A stretch of 64,000 nt of DNA from WJKK01 sp964638225 (GTDB lineage Bacteria; Patescibacteriota; WWE3; UBA101185; UBA10185). Shown one piece after another: positions 51,760 to 58,777 of this stretch. Within the stretch, counting starts at the first letter, position 1. Every line of letters begins with the position of its first letter. Where the stretch lies: assembly GCA_964638225.1 (NCBI GenBank), contig CAZWYL010000002.1:4348-68347 (forward strand), written 5' to 3'. A program made the position numbers and the translations under genes. Below the pieces are notes generated by a model. That model made no database searches. It was not told where the DNA came from and saw nothing but the letters and a program-made list of their open reading frames with translations.

Positions 51760-51771
51760 AAGGGAAAACCT

Positions 51772-52224
51772 ATGCACCTAAATAAGACAAAAGAGAACAC
51801 AAAAGGCATAAGCTTAATAGAACTTGCCCTAGTAATAGCCCTTCTAGCCATACTTTCATCCGCTTCCATACCTCTCGGTATAGGATTCTTAAGAAGAAAT
51901 AACCTAAAGAATACGAGGGATGTTTTAGTAAGTTACCTGAACACCGCCCAAATATCCTCCATAAGCGCAAGAAATGGCAGCGAATGGGGTCTTGCCGTAA
52001 CGGGAGATAAAATTGTGCTTTTTAACGGGGAAAATTATTCGTCTCGAAATCTAGCTTTTGATTTGGAATACAATATTCCCAGTGACATTTTAGTTACTCC
52101 GAGCGAAATCTTGTTTGATAAGTACTCGGGAGAAACCACAGAAACTTCGATAACAATAGAAAACATAGACGGAAATTCATATACTGTGTATGTAAGTTCA
52201 GAAGGAAATACAACTCTTGATTGA
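51772..52224 (+). CDS. Prepilin-like protein, GspH/FimT type
   Basis: The class III signal reads KGISLIELALVIALLAIL: cleavage after Gly with Glu at position 5, as needed for prepilin peptidase processing. The globular part (TAQISSISARNGSEWGLAVTGDKIVLFNGENY) fits a GspH/FimT minor pilin, which helps start pilus growth. It is 150 residues and overlaps the next gene by 8 bases. Confidence 0.85.
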   Translation: MHLNKTKENTKGISLIELALVIALLAILSSASIPLGIGFLRRNNLKNTRDVLVSYLNTAQISSISARNGSEWGLAVTGDKIVLFNGENYSSRNLAFDLEYNIPSDILVTPSEILFDKYSGETTETSITIENIDGNSYTVYVSSEGNTTLD

Positions 52225-52645
52225 AAAAAGCCTAAAAATACTGAATAGAAATTGTCAGGGACAAAGCTTAATTGAATTTATTGTTGCCCTGGGAATTATA
52301 ATTATTGTAACCGGAGGAGGCGCCACTATAATCTTAGGAACCCTCATAGCAAATAAAAGGCTAGAAGACCACGTTGCGGCGCAAGGATTTGTAAATGAAG
52401 GAATTGCGGCAGTAAAATCAATCAGAAATCAAGACTGGGAAAATCTAGAAAATGGAACTTACGGTCTTGAAAACTCCGGAGACACTTGGTCTCTAACTAC
52501 ATCCCCAAATCTCATACAAGGCAAGTACTCTAGGGAAATTCTTATTGAGGACGCTTCCATTGAAGGAGAAGTTAATACTGATATAAAGAGAATAACAACC
52601 TCAGTCTCTTGGGAACAAAGTCCTTCAAAAATAGGAGAAGCTACA
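52217..52645 (+). CDS. Prepilin-like protein, PilV type (3' end lost in gap)
   Basis: A TTG start overlapping the previous gene leads to a prepilin signal GQSLIEFIVALGIIIIVTGGG with Glu at position 5. The visible part continues with NEGIAAVKSIRNQDWENLENGTYGL, a pattern common in PilV-like pilins of this group, and VSWEQSPSKIGEAT just before the gap. It may be one gene with the frame that resumes at 52746, but the true gap length is unknown. Confidence 0.75.
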
Positions 52646-52745
52646 NNNNNNNNNNNNNNNNNNNNNNNNNNNNNNNNNNNNNNNNNNNNNNNNNNNNNNN
52701 NNNNNNNNNNNNNNNNNNNNNNNNNNNNNNNNNNNNNNNNNNNNN
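52646..52745. other. Scaffold gap (100 N) in pilin region
   Basis: No flanking duplication was seen. The frames on both sides break on codon boundaries, but 100 is not a multiple of three, so continuity cannot be judged. Confidence 0.7.
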
Positions 52746-53492
52746 ATAAATTTGGAAAACTACTCTAAAATGACTAAACTGGGGAGGGGAGGGTACTTTG
52801 CTTCATTTAACAATGAGGTCGATGAATTTGTAACAAACATGAATCTGGGAACTCCAGATTTTACTGACATGAGCTCTATAAATTCAAAAAATATCAAAGT
52901 ACACACTTTGAAATTAGATAGCTCCTGGGAACTTGAAAACCCAGATCTTCAATTTCGCTCACTTCTTGTAAATTTACTTTATGCTTCAATGATGTCTGGA
53001 GGGCAAGAACTTATGGGGGTCGGACTAAGAAACATCGATAACGAATCCATAGTAATAGATAAGATTGAATTAGAATGGACGAATGTTCCTTCGGGAATTG
53101 AGGTTACCGACGTCCACATAGACGGGACTGAAGTCTGGCATGGAAGCGAATCCTCACCTGCATCCATAGATATTGATGACGTTACATTTATATCTGAAGA
53201 GACTTTACCTTTAGACCTCATTCGCTTTAATGATGATATGGCAGAGGCGCACTTATTTATTGACTTCGTAATGGAAGATGGTTCCATTGCAAGAAGTGAG
53301 CTTGATTTGATAGAGGTTGAGGGTTTAGAGCCGGCACCCTGTTCTGCGTGGTGCGAAGAAAACGGCTATTCTTATGGAGTATGTAGAAGAAATACCGAAA
53401 TGTGTATAGATTATAATGAAACGCATGAACCAGACGCAGATGACCTTTGTACGACGGGACCAAATTCCGACACATGCTGTTGTAAAGACTGA
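52746..53492 (+). CDS. Minor-pilin-associated exported protein with Cys-rich tail (5' end in gap)
   Basis: The 248 visible residues form a beta-rich domain (LLVNLLYASMMSGGQELMGVGLRNIDNESIVIDKIELEW) and end in a tail with eight Cys (CSAWCEENGYSYGVCRR, then MCIDY, LC, TCCCKD). It is either the C-terminal part of the PilV-like protein or a separate exported subunit. The even number of Cys and the exported setting suggest disulfides, as in pilus-tip adhesins. No family was recognised. Confidence 0.65.
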   Translation: MNLENYSKMTKLGRGGYFASFNNEVDEFVTNMNLGTPDFTDMSSINSKNIKVHTLKLDSSWELENPDLQFRSLLVNLLYASMMSGGQELMGVGLRNIDNESIVIDKIELEWTNVPSGIEVTDVHIDGTEVWHGSESSPASIDIDDVTFISEETLPLDLIRFNDDMAEAHLFIDFVMEDGSIARSELDLIEVEGLEPAPCSAWCEENGYSYGVCRRNTEMCIDYNETHEPDADDLCTTGPNSDTCCCKD

Positions 53493-53499
53493 CAGAAAC

Positions 53500-53898
53500 A
53501 TGAACATATATAACAAAAAAACAAACCAAAAAGGATACATAGCATTAATAACCGCTCTTATAATTGCAGGATTTATTATGACTCTAATGATATCCTTTCC
53601 TTTAATCTCAACCGATGCTCTTAGAAGTTTTCTTGCTTTAAAGAAGGGCATGAATGCCCGAAATCTTGCCAATAGCTGTGCGGATATAAGCTTAACTAGA
53701 ATACAAGGAAATTTAGTTTATGCGGGTGAAAACTTGTCTCTTGATGAAGGCTCCTGCATAATAGAAGTATCGGAAAGCGAGGAATTCAAACGGATAATTG
53801 AGATTGAGGCCAATGTTGATGAGTACTCACATGAGTTATTGATAGAGGCGGAAATTTATGGCAGGAGTATAGGAATACTTTCGTGGGAAACAATTTAG
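53500..53898 (+). CDS. PilX-like minor pilin
   Basis: The start is taken at the ATG 7 bases after the preceding stop, not the longer frame from 53416, because residues 10-35 (QKGYIALITALIIAGFIMTL) then form an N-terminal helix as in PilX/PilA-like proteins of CPR. It lacks the Glu at position 5. The remaining 95 residues (ANSCADISLTRIQGNL, LDEGSCIIEV) have two Cys that could pair. It is 132 residues. Confidence 0.78.
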   Translation: MNIYNKKTNQKGYIALITALIIAGFIMTLMISFPLISTDALRSFLALKKGMNARNLANSCADISLTRIQGNLVYAGENLSLDEGSCIIEVSESEEFKRIIEIEANVDEYSHELLIEAEIYGRSIGILSWETI

Positions 53899-53910
53899 AG
53901 ACTAAAGAAA

Positions 53911-55017
53911 ATGTTTTTAAATAAAAAAATAGCAGTAATAGCAGTCAATAAAAAAGAAATAAAACTGTCTGTAGTTAATGCTTCCAATAAGACTATTACA
54001 GAAGAAAAAAAGGAAAAATGGAACCCGGAAGACTTTGGGGAAACTGAGAAACTTGTAGAATTCCTGATTAAGAATATCGAAAAGAATAAAATCAGAATTT
54101 TGTTAGAGGAGGATGTCCACTACTTATTGGAGCTTCCATTTGCACAGGATATGACCCGCCAGCAAATTCTAAATAAAATTTCGGAAAAGATACCGGAAAA
54201 ATTGGATGAATACAGCTGGGATTACAAAAAACAAGATGAAGATAAATTGATAGCCTTCGCGCCAGTAAAACACATCTACGATAATCTTGTTGTACCTTTA
54301 CATAAAGCACAGATTGAAATTGAAGCCGTTGAACCGGAAAGAGTGGCAAAAGAAAGACACGAAAACCCAATCATAGGAATTGCTTTAAAAAAAGATATTA
54401 AAGGGAAAGACGAACAAGTTCTTAATCTACGTGACCATAAAACCCAACCCAAAGATGTGGAAGAGGTCAAGAATTTTAAAAAGTTCAAGGGTTTAGAGAA
54501 CGTTGACCTAGAATCCAAGAAGAACATTCTCCTGATTGCTGTAACTATAATTTTGCTCTTGGTTTCTGGAGGGATCCTCTTCCAATATCTCAACTCAAAT
54601 AAAGAGTTAGAGAATGAACCTGAAACATCCAGAGAATTGAAAGAACAGCCAGAAGAAACCGAAGAAGAACAGGATACTTCAACATCTGAAACAGAAGAAA
54701 TTAGCAGAGAAGAAATATTAGCAATACTGGAAAATACGAATTTGTTGATTTTGAATGGTTCAGGAGTTCCTGGAGAGGCCAATAGAATGGCCGAACTTCT
54801 GAAAAAGATGGGTTTCACAAACATTGAACAGTCAGATGCAGATAGATATAACTATGAAGAAACTGAAGTATCAGCCAAACCAAATATTTCTCCTATAGTT
54901 CTCGAAATTATTGAGGAAACCCTGACAGGAAGCTATGAGTTGAAATTTATAGAAGAAAACTTGACCGTTGAAACAGAAAGTGATGTAATAGTGGTAGTAG
55001 GAAAGAGAATTAACTAA
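53911..55017 (+). CDS. PilM-like segment, membrane helix and LytR_C domain fusion
   Basis: Residues 1-155 (KKIAVIAVNKKEIKLSVVN, LELPFAQDMTRQQILNKI, LIAFAPVKHIYDNLVVPL) resemble part of an actin-like PilM. A linker leads to one transmembrane helix (about 205-226), then an acidic stretch and a C-terminal LytR_C domain (LLILNGSGVPGEANRMAELLKKMGF, ending VIVVVG). The order would place PilM-like parts inside and LytR_C outside, tying the pilus platform to the wall. The PilM match is partial and lacks a clear ATP site. Confidence 0.65.
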   Translation: MFLNKKIAVIAVNKKEIKLSVVNASNKTITEEKKEKWNPEDFGETEKLVEFLIKNIEKNKIRILLEEDVHYLLELPFAQDMTRQQILNKISEKIPEKLDEYSWDYKKQDEDKLIAFAPVKHIYDNLVVPLHKAQIEIEAVEPERVAKERHENPIIGIALKKDIKGKDEQVLNLRDHKTQPKDVEEVKNFKKFKGLENVDLESKKNILLIAVTIILLLVSGGILFQYLNSNKELENEPETSRELKEQPEETEEEQDTSTSETEEISREEILAILENTNLLILNGSGVPGEANRMAELLKKMGFTNIEQSDADRYNYEETEVSAKPNISPIVLEIIEETLTGSYELKFIEENLTVETESDVIVVVGKRIN

Positions 55018-55052
55018 GAGAAAAGAATCGAAAAGAGGTGAACTGAATAAAT

Positions 55053-55490
55053 ATGCTGTCTAAAATCAAAAATAATGAGGGTTTTACCCTTATCGAGTTA
55101 CTTGTGGTAATAGCAATTATTGCAGTATTAGCAACCGTGGTCTTCGTAGCACTAGATCCAGCAAAAAGATTTGCCGACGCACGAGATTCACGAAGATGGA
55201 ATGATGTAAACAACTTACTAACTGCTGTTCACGAATGTATAGTTGATAATGGGGGAGATCTATCAGCTTGTGGAATTGCAACAGATACAGCGGAAATTCC
55301 TTTAGGAACGGACGCCGCTAATCTCGATCTTTCAACCGAGCTTACTCCTTATTTAAGGGAAATTCCGGAAGACCCCAGAGTAGGAACTGATGCCAATACC
55401 GGTTATACTATAGAGGTGGATACTAACAATATAGTAACTATAGGAGCACCGAACTATGAGGGGGGTGACCCAATCTCTGTCTCAAGATAG
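55053..55490 (+). CDS. pilA: Type IV major prepilin (PilA-like)
   Basis: The signal GFTLIELLVVIAIIAVLATVV is the textbook prepilin sequence (cleavage after Gly, Glu at 5), preceded by a short basic leader. The 145-residue protein continues with LDPAKRFADARDSRRWNDVNNLLTAV, as in abundant CPR pilins, and has two Cys (HECIV, SACG) that can close a loop. A ribosome binding site-like AGAGGTG lies 13 bases upstream, and a strong hairpin terminator follows, fitting a highly expressed end of the operon. Confidence 0.9.
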   Translation: MLSKIKNNEGFTLIELLVVIAIIAVLATVVFVALDPAKRFADARDSRRWNDVNNLLTAVHECIVDNGGDLSACGIATDTAEIPLGTDAANLDLSTELTPYLREIPEDPRVGTDANTGYTIEVDTNNIVTIGAPNYEGGDPISVSR

Positions 55491-55531
55491 TTAGAGAGTC
55501 AGAGAAATTATAATTGGAAACTAAATTTAAT

Positions 55532-55566
55532 GGGGCAAGACATTTAAAACAATATGTTCTTGCCCC
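55532..55566. terminator. Strong hairpin after pilA
   Basis: GGGGCAAGA pairs with TCTTGCCCC around a 17-base loop, followed by TTCT. It lies between pilA and the convergent gene at 55576. Confidence 0.75.
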
Positions 55567-55575
55567 TTCTGTGGG

Positions 55576-55866
55576 TTAATCGTACTTCTTTGCGACATGA
55601 TGTACCCACAGTCTCGGTTCGGGATCTTTAGGTTCCTGCCGAATAGACCAGCAGATCACCTTTCTCCAGCTAACTCCGCAGCGCTTCTTTCCGGCTCGAT
55701 GATATTCACGATCCAAGAAATCCCGAACATTTCCAATCGTGAGATTTCTTATCACGCCCGCTTTCTCTAATGCGCTATAAACCTCAGCCGCAGTAAGCCG
55801 CGATGCCCTTCTCATAGCTTTCCCTACAACTTGTTTCTGATCCTTCCTCCACTTCGACCTTCCCAC
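55576..55866 (-). CDS. Small basic protein, unknown
   Basis: The start is the GTG preceded by AGGAGG (5 bases), not the longer frame from 55914. The 96-residue product is rich in Arg, Lys and Trp: GRSKWRKDQKQVVGKAMRRASRL, then a helix-turn-helix-like AAEVYSALEKAGVIRNLTIGNVRDFLDREYH. DNA or RNA binding is likely. A sampled 60-base line is 52% GC, well above the neighbourhood, and the Shine-Dalgarno is among the strongest here, so it may be of foreign origin. Confidence 0.6.
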   Translation of the reverse strand: MGRSKWRKDQKQVVGKAMRRASRLTAAEVYSALEKAGVIRNLTIGNVRDFLDREYHRAGKKRCGVSWRKVICWSIRQEPKDPEPRLWVHHVAKKYD

Positions 55867-56075
55867 TTTTAACCTCCTATATCTAAGACGGCATCTTTTA
55901 CAACTCCAATCCAAATACTACAGGATAATTTCAAAGAAATAAAGTCCTAAATTACCTAAACATACAAAAAAGCTTTGAATAAAGGCAAAAGGTAATTGTA
56001 ATCAGAAAATCCTACACAAAAAAATCATGCGGAACTGATTAAAAAAGTGGTTTCTCGAGAAAACCCAACCTTTAA

Positions 56076-57041
56076 TTATTTCAGATTTTCTCTCTTCGCT
56101 AAAAACCTCTCCAAATCTAAAGCAGCCATAGTACCTAGACCTGCAGCTGTGACAGCCTGTCGATACTTAAAATCTGCTACATCACCAGCAACAAAAACAC
56201 CTTCCTTAGAAGTATGAGTAGTGTCGTAAAGCTCAACATAGCCCTTATGGTCAAGCTCAACAAATCCCTTTAAAAAATCAGTATTAGGTTTATGCCCAAT
56301 AGAAAGAAAAACCCCCTCGATATCAGGCATTTCAGTAACCTCATCAGTTTTGTTGTCAATTACCTTAATCCCAGATACAGATTCCTCTCCTAAAACTTTG
56401 TGAAGTTCCGTATTGTAATGAAAATCTATCTTTTCATTGTTAAAGGCCCGCTCTTGCATAATTTTACTTGCTCTCAATTTCCCTTCAGGTTTACGCACTA
56501 AAACATGAACTTTACGAGCAAATTTAGTCAGAAAAATGGCTTCTTCCATGGCGCTGTCTCCTCCACCTACAATAGCCACTTCTTTGTCACGGAAAAAGAA
56601 TCCATCGCAAATCGCACAAGCAGAAACTCCTTTCCCACGAAGTCTTTGTTCACTCTCCAAACCAAGCCACTTTGCCGAAGACCCTGTTGCTATAAGTATA
56701 GTTCTGGCAAAATACTCAAGACCGCTCTCAGTCAATATCGTAAAACCACTTTCAAAAGTTCCGGAAACTTCGGCTACATTCTCATTTTTTACAACAGCGC
56801 CAAATCGCTCTGCTTGTCCTCTGAAGTTTTGAATAAGCTCAGGACCAGTGATTCCCTCTGGAAAACCTGGAAAATTTTCTACTTCTGTAGTTGTAGTAAG
56901 CTGGCCTCCAAGAGGACTACCCGCAAGTACAAGAGTAGAAAGCTGCGCTCGAGAAGTGTAGATAGCTGCAGTTAGTCCGGCTGGACCTCCGCCCAAAATG
57001 GCTACATCAAATTCGTCTGAAGTATTAGTAGTACTAGTCAT
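56076..57041 (-). CDS. trxB: Thioredoxin reductase
   Basis: The 321-residue flavoprotein has the FAD motif VAILGGGPAGLTAAIYTSRA, redox-active CAICD (about residues 141-145), NADPH motif VAIVGGGDSAMEEAIFL and the closing GVFVAGDVADFKYRQAVTAAGLG. It reduces thioredoxin with NADPH. TGtTATACT ends exactly 6 bases before the ATG. It is the only redox enzyme near the pilus cluster, whose proteins carry several Cys pairs. Confidence 0.95.
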   Translation of the reverse strand: MTSTTNTSDEFDVAILGGGPAGLTAAIYTSRAQLSTLVLAGSPLGGQLTTTTEVENFPGFPEGITGPELIQNFRGQAERFGAVVKNENVAEVSGTFESGFTILTESGLEYFARTILIATGSSAKWLGLESEQRLRGKGVSACAICDGFFFRDKEVAIVGGGDSAMEEAIFLTKFARKVHVLVRKPEGKLRASKIMQERAFNNEKIDFHYNTELHKVLGEESVSGIKVIDNKTDEVTEMPDIEGVFLSIGHKPNTDFLKGFVELDHKGYVELYDTTHTSKEGVFVAGDVADFKYRQAVTAAGLGTMAALDLERFLAKRENLK

Positions 57042-57047
57042 AAAATC

Positions 57048-57056
57048 AGTATAACA
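57048..57056 (-). promoter_or_regulatory. Extended -10 (TGtTATACT) for trxB
   Basis: It ends 6 bases before the minus-strand ATG at 57041. Confidence 0.7.
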
Positions 57057-57130
57057 CTAACAAAGAAGGAGCAGTCTACTGAAGCTTTTAAACCAAAAAA
57101 TATGATACAATACAAAACGTTATCACTACT

Positions 57131-57207
57131 GCGAGAGTAGCTCAGCTGGCTAGAGCATCTCCCTTCCAAGGAGAGGGTCGCGGGTTCGAATCCCGTCTCT
57201 CGCTCCA
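57131..57207 (+). tRNA. tRNA-Gly (TCC)
   Basis: Acceptor GCGAGAG pairs with CTCTCGC; anticodon loop CTTCCAA gives TCC; the T-arm is GCGGGTTCGAATCCCGT; CCA is encoded. A TACAAT lies about 20-25 bases upstream. Confidence 0.93.
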
Positions 57208-57231
57208 TTTAAAAAGCCCGCTTTTTAAATG
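57206..57231 (+). terminator. Perfect 12-bp hairpin at the end of tRNA-Gly
   Basis: CATTTAAAAAGC pairs with GCTTTTTAAATG around CC and begins within the tRNA's CCA end. Confidence 0.6.
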
Positions 57232-57234
57232 ACT

Positions 57235-57268
57235 CAACGTAAATGTGAGCAAAGCGAACATTTCGTTG
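57235..57268. repeat. Hairpin in tRNA spacer (CAACG-AAATGT stem)
   Basis: CAACG(t)AAATGT pairs with ACATTTCGTTG. The loop holds GCAAAGCGA, whose reverse complement recurs in the loop at 58188. Confidence 0.6.
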
Positions 57269-57275
57269 TGCCCGA

Positions 57276-57294
57276 AAAGTTCCGCAGGAACTTT
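57276..57294. repeat. Perfect 8-bp hairpin in tRNA spacer
   Basis: AAAGTTCC-GCA-GGAACTTT. Confidence 0.65.
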
Positions 57295-57320
57295 GAGTAT
57301 TACTTCACTTCCCAAACATT

Positions 57321-57349
57321 TTGGCTTTTAGAGACTCCTGCTCTATAAT
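57321..57349 (+). promoter_or_regulatory. Promoter of tRNA-Arg
   Basis: TTGGCT, 17 bases, TATAAT; the -10 ends 23 bases before the tRNA. Confidence 0.65.
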
Positions 57350-57372
57350 ATGAAATGTTTAGAAGCATCCGT

Positions 57373-57449
57373 GCCCCAGTAGCTCAGCGGACTAGAGCAG
57401 TTCCCTTCTAAGGAAAAGGCCGGGGGTTCGATTCCCTCCTGGGGCGCCA
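57373..57449 (+). tRNA. tRNA-Arg (TCT)
   Basis: Acceptor GCCCCAG pairs with CTGGGGC; anticodon loop CTTCTAA gives TCT; the T-arm is CGGGGGTTCGATTCCCTC; CCA is encoded. A 7-bp hairpin (AACAAAA/TTTTGTT) follows at 57461-57481. Confidence 0.93.
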
Positions 57450-57552
57450 GCAAAAATACGAACAAAAGTGGGTGTTTTGTTATACCCCAAACATTCGCGT
57501 TAAAAAGGAATAGAGCGGCCCCAGCAATCACCCAACAAAAAAATCCCAATGT

Positions 57553-57558
57553 TATAAT
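57553..57558 (+). promoter_or_regulatory. -10 box (TATAAT) for HIT gene
   Basis: Six bases before the ATG at 57565. Confidence 0.7.
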
Positions 57559-57564
57559 AGCCCC

Positions 57565-57951
57565 ATGAAAGACTGTATCTTTTGCAAAATAGCAAAAAAA
57601 GAAGCACCTGCCGAAGTAATCTGGGAAAATGATGATTTCATGGCTTTTCTAGATATCTACCCTGTCGTACCGGGAGCTACCGTAGTAATACCGAAAAAAC
57701 ACTATGATAGCTACATAAAAAAAGTAGATAGGGAAGTGGTCTGCAATTTAATGGAAGTATGTAAAAAAGTGATGGATCTTCTTGATCGTAAACTAGAAGA
57801 CAACGTGCAAACTAAACTAACTTTTGAAGGTCTAGAGGTTGCACATCTTCATGGAAAATTGTGGCCTATGTATCCTGGAGTAACAGAACAGATAAAGGGA
57901 AAAGCAGATCCAGAGGAACTTGCTCGGTTGGGTGAAAAAATTCGGGGCTAA
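57565..57951 (+). CDS. HIT-family nucleotide-binding protein with HxHxK motif
   Basis: The 128-residue protein begins CIFCKIAKKEAPAEVIWENDDFMAFLDI, with the Cys pair of bacterial HIT proteins, and has VVIPKKHYDSYI. The His triad block reads VAHLHGKLWP: the nucleophilic middle His is kept, but the third His is Lys. HIT enzymes hydrolyse nucleotide phosphoramidates or dinucleotides. The change may lower or shift activity; the fold assignment is not affected. Start set by TATAAT 6 bases upstream. Confidence 0.87.
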   Translation: MKDCIFCKIAKKEAPAEVIWENDDFMAFLDIYPVVPGATVVIPKKHYDSYIKKVDREVVCNLMEVCKKVMDLLDRKLEDNVQTKLTFEGLEVAHLHGKLWPMYPGVTEQIKGKADPEELARLGEKIRG

Positions 57952-58208
57952 TTTCAAAAACAAACGGACACCTATTATATTCACAAGCGAAATATGCTAA
58001 AATCCTATTGCTAAAGTTCGTGAGCAATCTGAGAGGTTGTTAAACAAACAACTCCTTTTGAGATCCGCGAGAATGCAAGCAATTTCTTGCAGAGATTGTA
58101 GATGTCTAGAGGTAGTTGTCAAAGTAGCAGGCTACTTTGGCAGCATAACGAAATGCCGAGGGCATTATCGTTAAGCTTGAAAAGTTTCGCTTTGCAAAAC
58201 TATTTCAA
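57952..58208 (+). other. Structured leader of tRNA-Leu: five to six successive hairpins
   Basis: No ORF is found in these 257 bases. Downstream of an extended -10 (57995) lie stems at 58033-58054, 58074-58091 (TGCAAG/CTTGCA), 58120-58139 (CAAAGTAGC/GCTACTTTG), 58147-58172 (AACGA-AATGCC) and 58176-58209 (CTTGAAA-AGTTT), the last ending on the first base of the tRNA. Confidence 0.65.
57995..58003 (+). promoter_or_regulatory. Extended -10 (TGcTAAAAT), probable tRNA-Leu promoter
   Basis: It lies about 200 bases upstream of the tRNA, with only hairpins between. Confidence 0.5.
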
Positions 58209-58295
58209 GGGCGAGTGGCGGAATTGGCATACGCGACAGACTTAAAATCTGTTGAGATTTATCTCGTGAGGGTTCGAGTCCCTCCTCGCCCACCA
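58209..58295 (+). tRNA. tRNA-Leu (TAA)
   Basis: Acceptor GGGCGAG pairs with CTCGCCC; anticodon loop CTTAAAA gives TAA; a variable arm is present; the T-arm is GAGGGTTCGAGTCCCTC; CCA is encoded. It is 87 bases, as expected for a class II tRNA. Confidence 0.92.
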
Positions 58296-58363
58296 AACAC
58301 ATCGTAAATCACCCAGATCTTATAAACTAAATTTCACATAGTATATAATTAAACTGTTGAAAA

Positions 58364-58402
58364 TATATGGGGATTTCCCCAAAACCCAAGCTGGAGAGCT
58401 TC
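58364..58402 (+). promoter_or_regulatory. Two small hairpins in the leader of the 58422 gene
   Basis: TATAAT (58344-58349) is followed by a GGGGATTTCCCC palindrome and by AAGCT-GGAG-AGCTT, then a ribosome binding site. A translation-control leader is possible. Confidence 0.4.
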
Positions 58403-58421
58403 AAAGGAGAAGGAGAAGAAA

Positions 58422-58622
58422 ATGCACGTTCTGACTCTAGAAGAGGTGGAAGAAATGGTCCGAGGTCACATCCTAATGGCTAGTGGTCGCGGAGAGAAAA
58501 AGAAAGGAAAACTAGAGATTACGGAAAGTAGGAACAACGTCATAGCTGTGATTAGATCCTGCTCACTCTCAATCCAGAACAAGGTCACCCACCGCTTGAA
58601 AAGGGGATACTATATCCCCTAA
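58422..58622 (+). CDS. 66-residue basic protein, unknown
   Basis: A strong ribosome binding site (AAAGGAGAAGGAG) precedes the ATG. The product starts HVLTLEEVEEMVRGHILMAS and continues GEKKKGKLEITESRNNVIAVIR, soluble and basic, with no family recognised. A sampled 60-base line is 50% GC against about 35% nearby. The last codons form a hairpin (GGGGATA/TATCCCC, 58603-58619) next to the stop, and a 15-bp hairpin follows. It lies directly after tRNA-Leu, a common landing place for mobile DNA. Confidence 0.6.
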   Translation: MHVLTLEEVEEMVRGHILMASGRGEKKKGKLEITESRNNVIAVIRSCSLSIQNKVTHRLKRGYYIP

Positions 58623-58650
58623 TACTAGGAAATCCCCCGAGGCTAGCTCA

Positions 58651-58711
58651 AGAGAACATCTTGCCCCAACACACTTACCATTAATATTATGGATAAGGCA
58701 AGATGTTCTCT
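58651..58711. terminator. Perfect 15-bp hairpin
   Basis: AGAGAACATCTTGCC pairs with GGCAAGATGTTCTCT around 31 bases that contain an inner CCAT/ATGG pairing. No T-tract. It is the longest unbroken stem of its kind in the window. Confidence 0.7.
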
Positions 58712-58764
58712 CAGAACCTATCACAACAAGAACACTATTTAATACCCATCTAACTTTTATCCAT

Positions 58765-58770
58765 TATAAT
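58765..58770 (+). promoter_or_regulatory. -10 box (TATAAT) for helicase gene
   Basis: Seven bases before the GTG at 58778. Confidence 0.65.
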
Positions 58771-58777
58771 TCCATAT

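Noticed and set aside
57343..57549. Minus-strand ORF over tRNA-Arg reading QEGIEPPAFSLEGNC
   Set aside because: This is the antisense of a tRNA gene, a known source of false proteins with EGIEPP-like strings.
58010..58295. tmRNA or similar tRNA-like RNA upstream of tRNA-Leu
   Set aside because: The 3' part is a complete class II tRNA with its own acceptor, anticodon and variable arms, and no tag-like ORF is present.
58296..58777. Integration site duplication next to tRNA-Leu
   Set aside because: I looked for a second copy of the tRNA 3' end in the window and saw none; a distant copy cannot be excluded.
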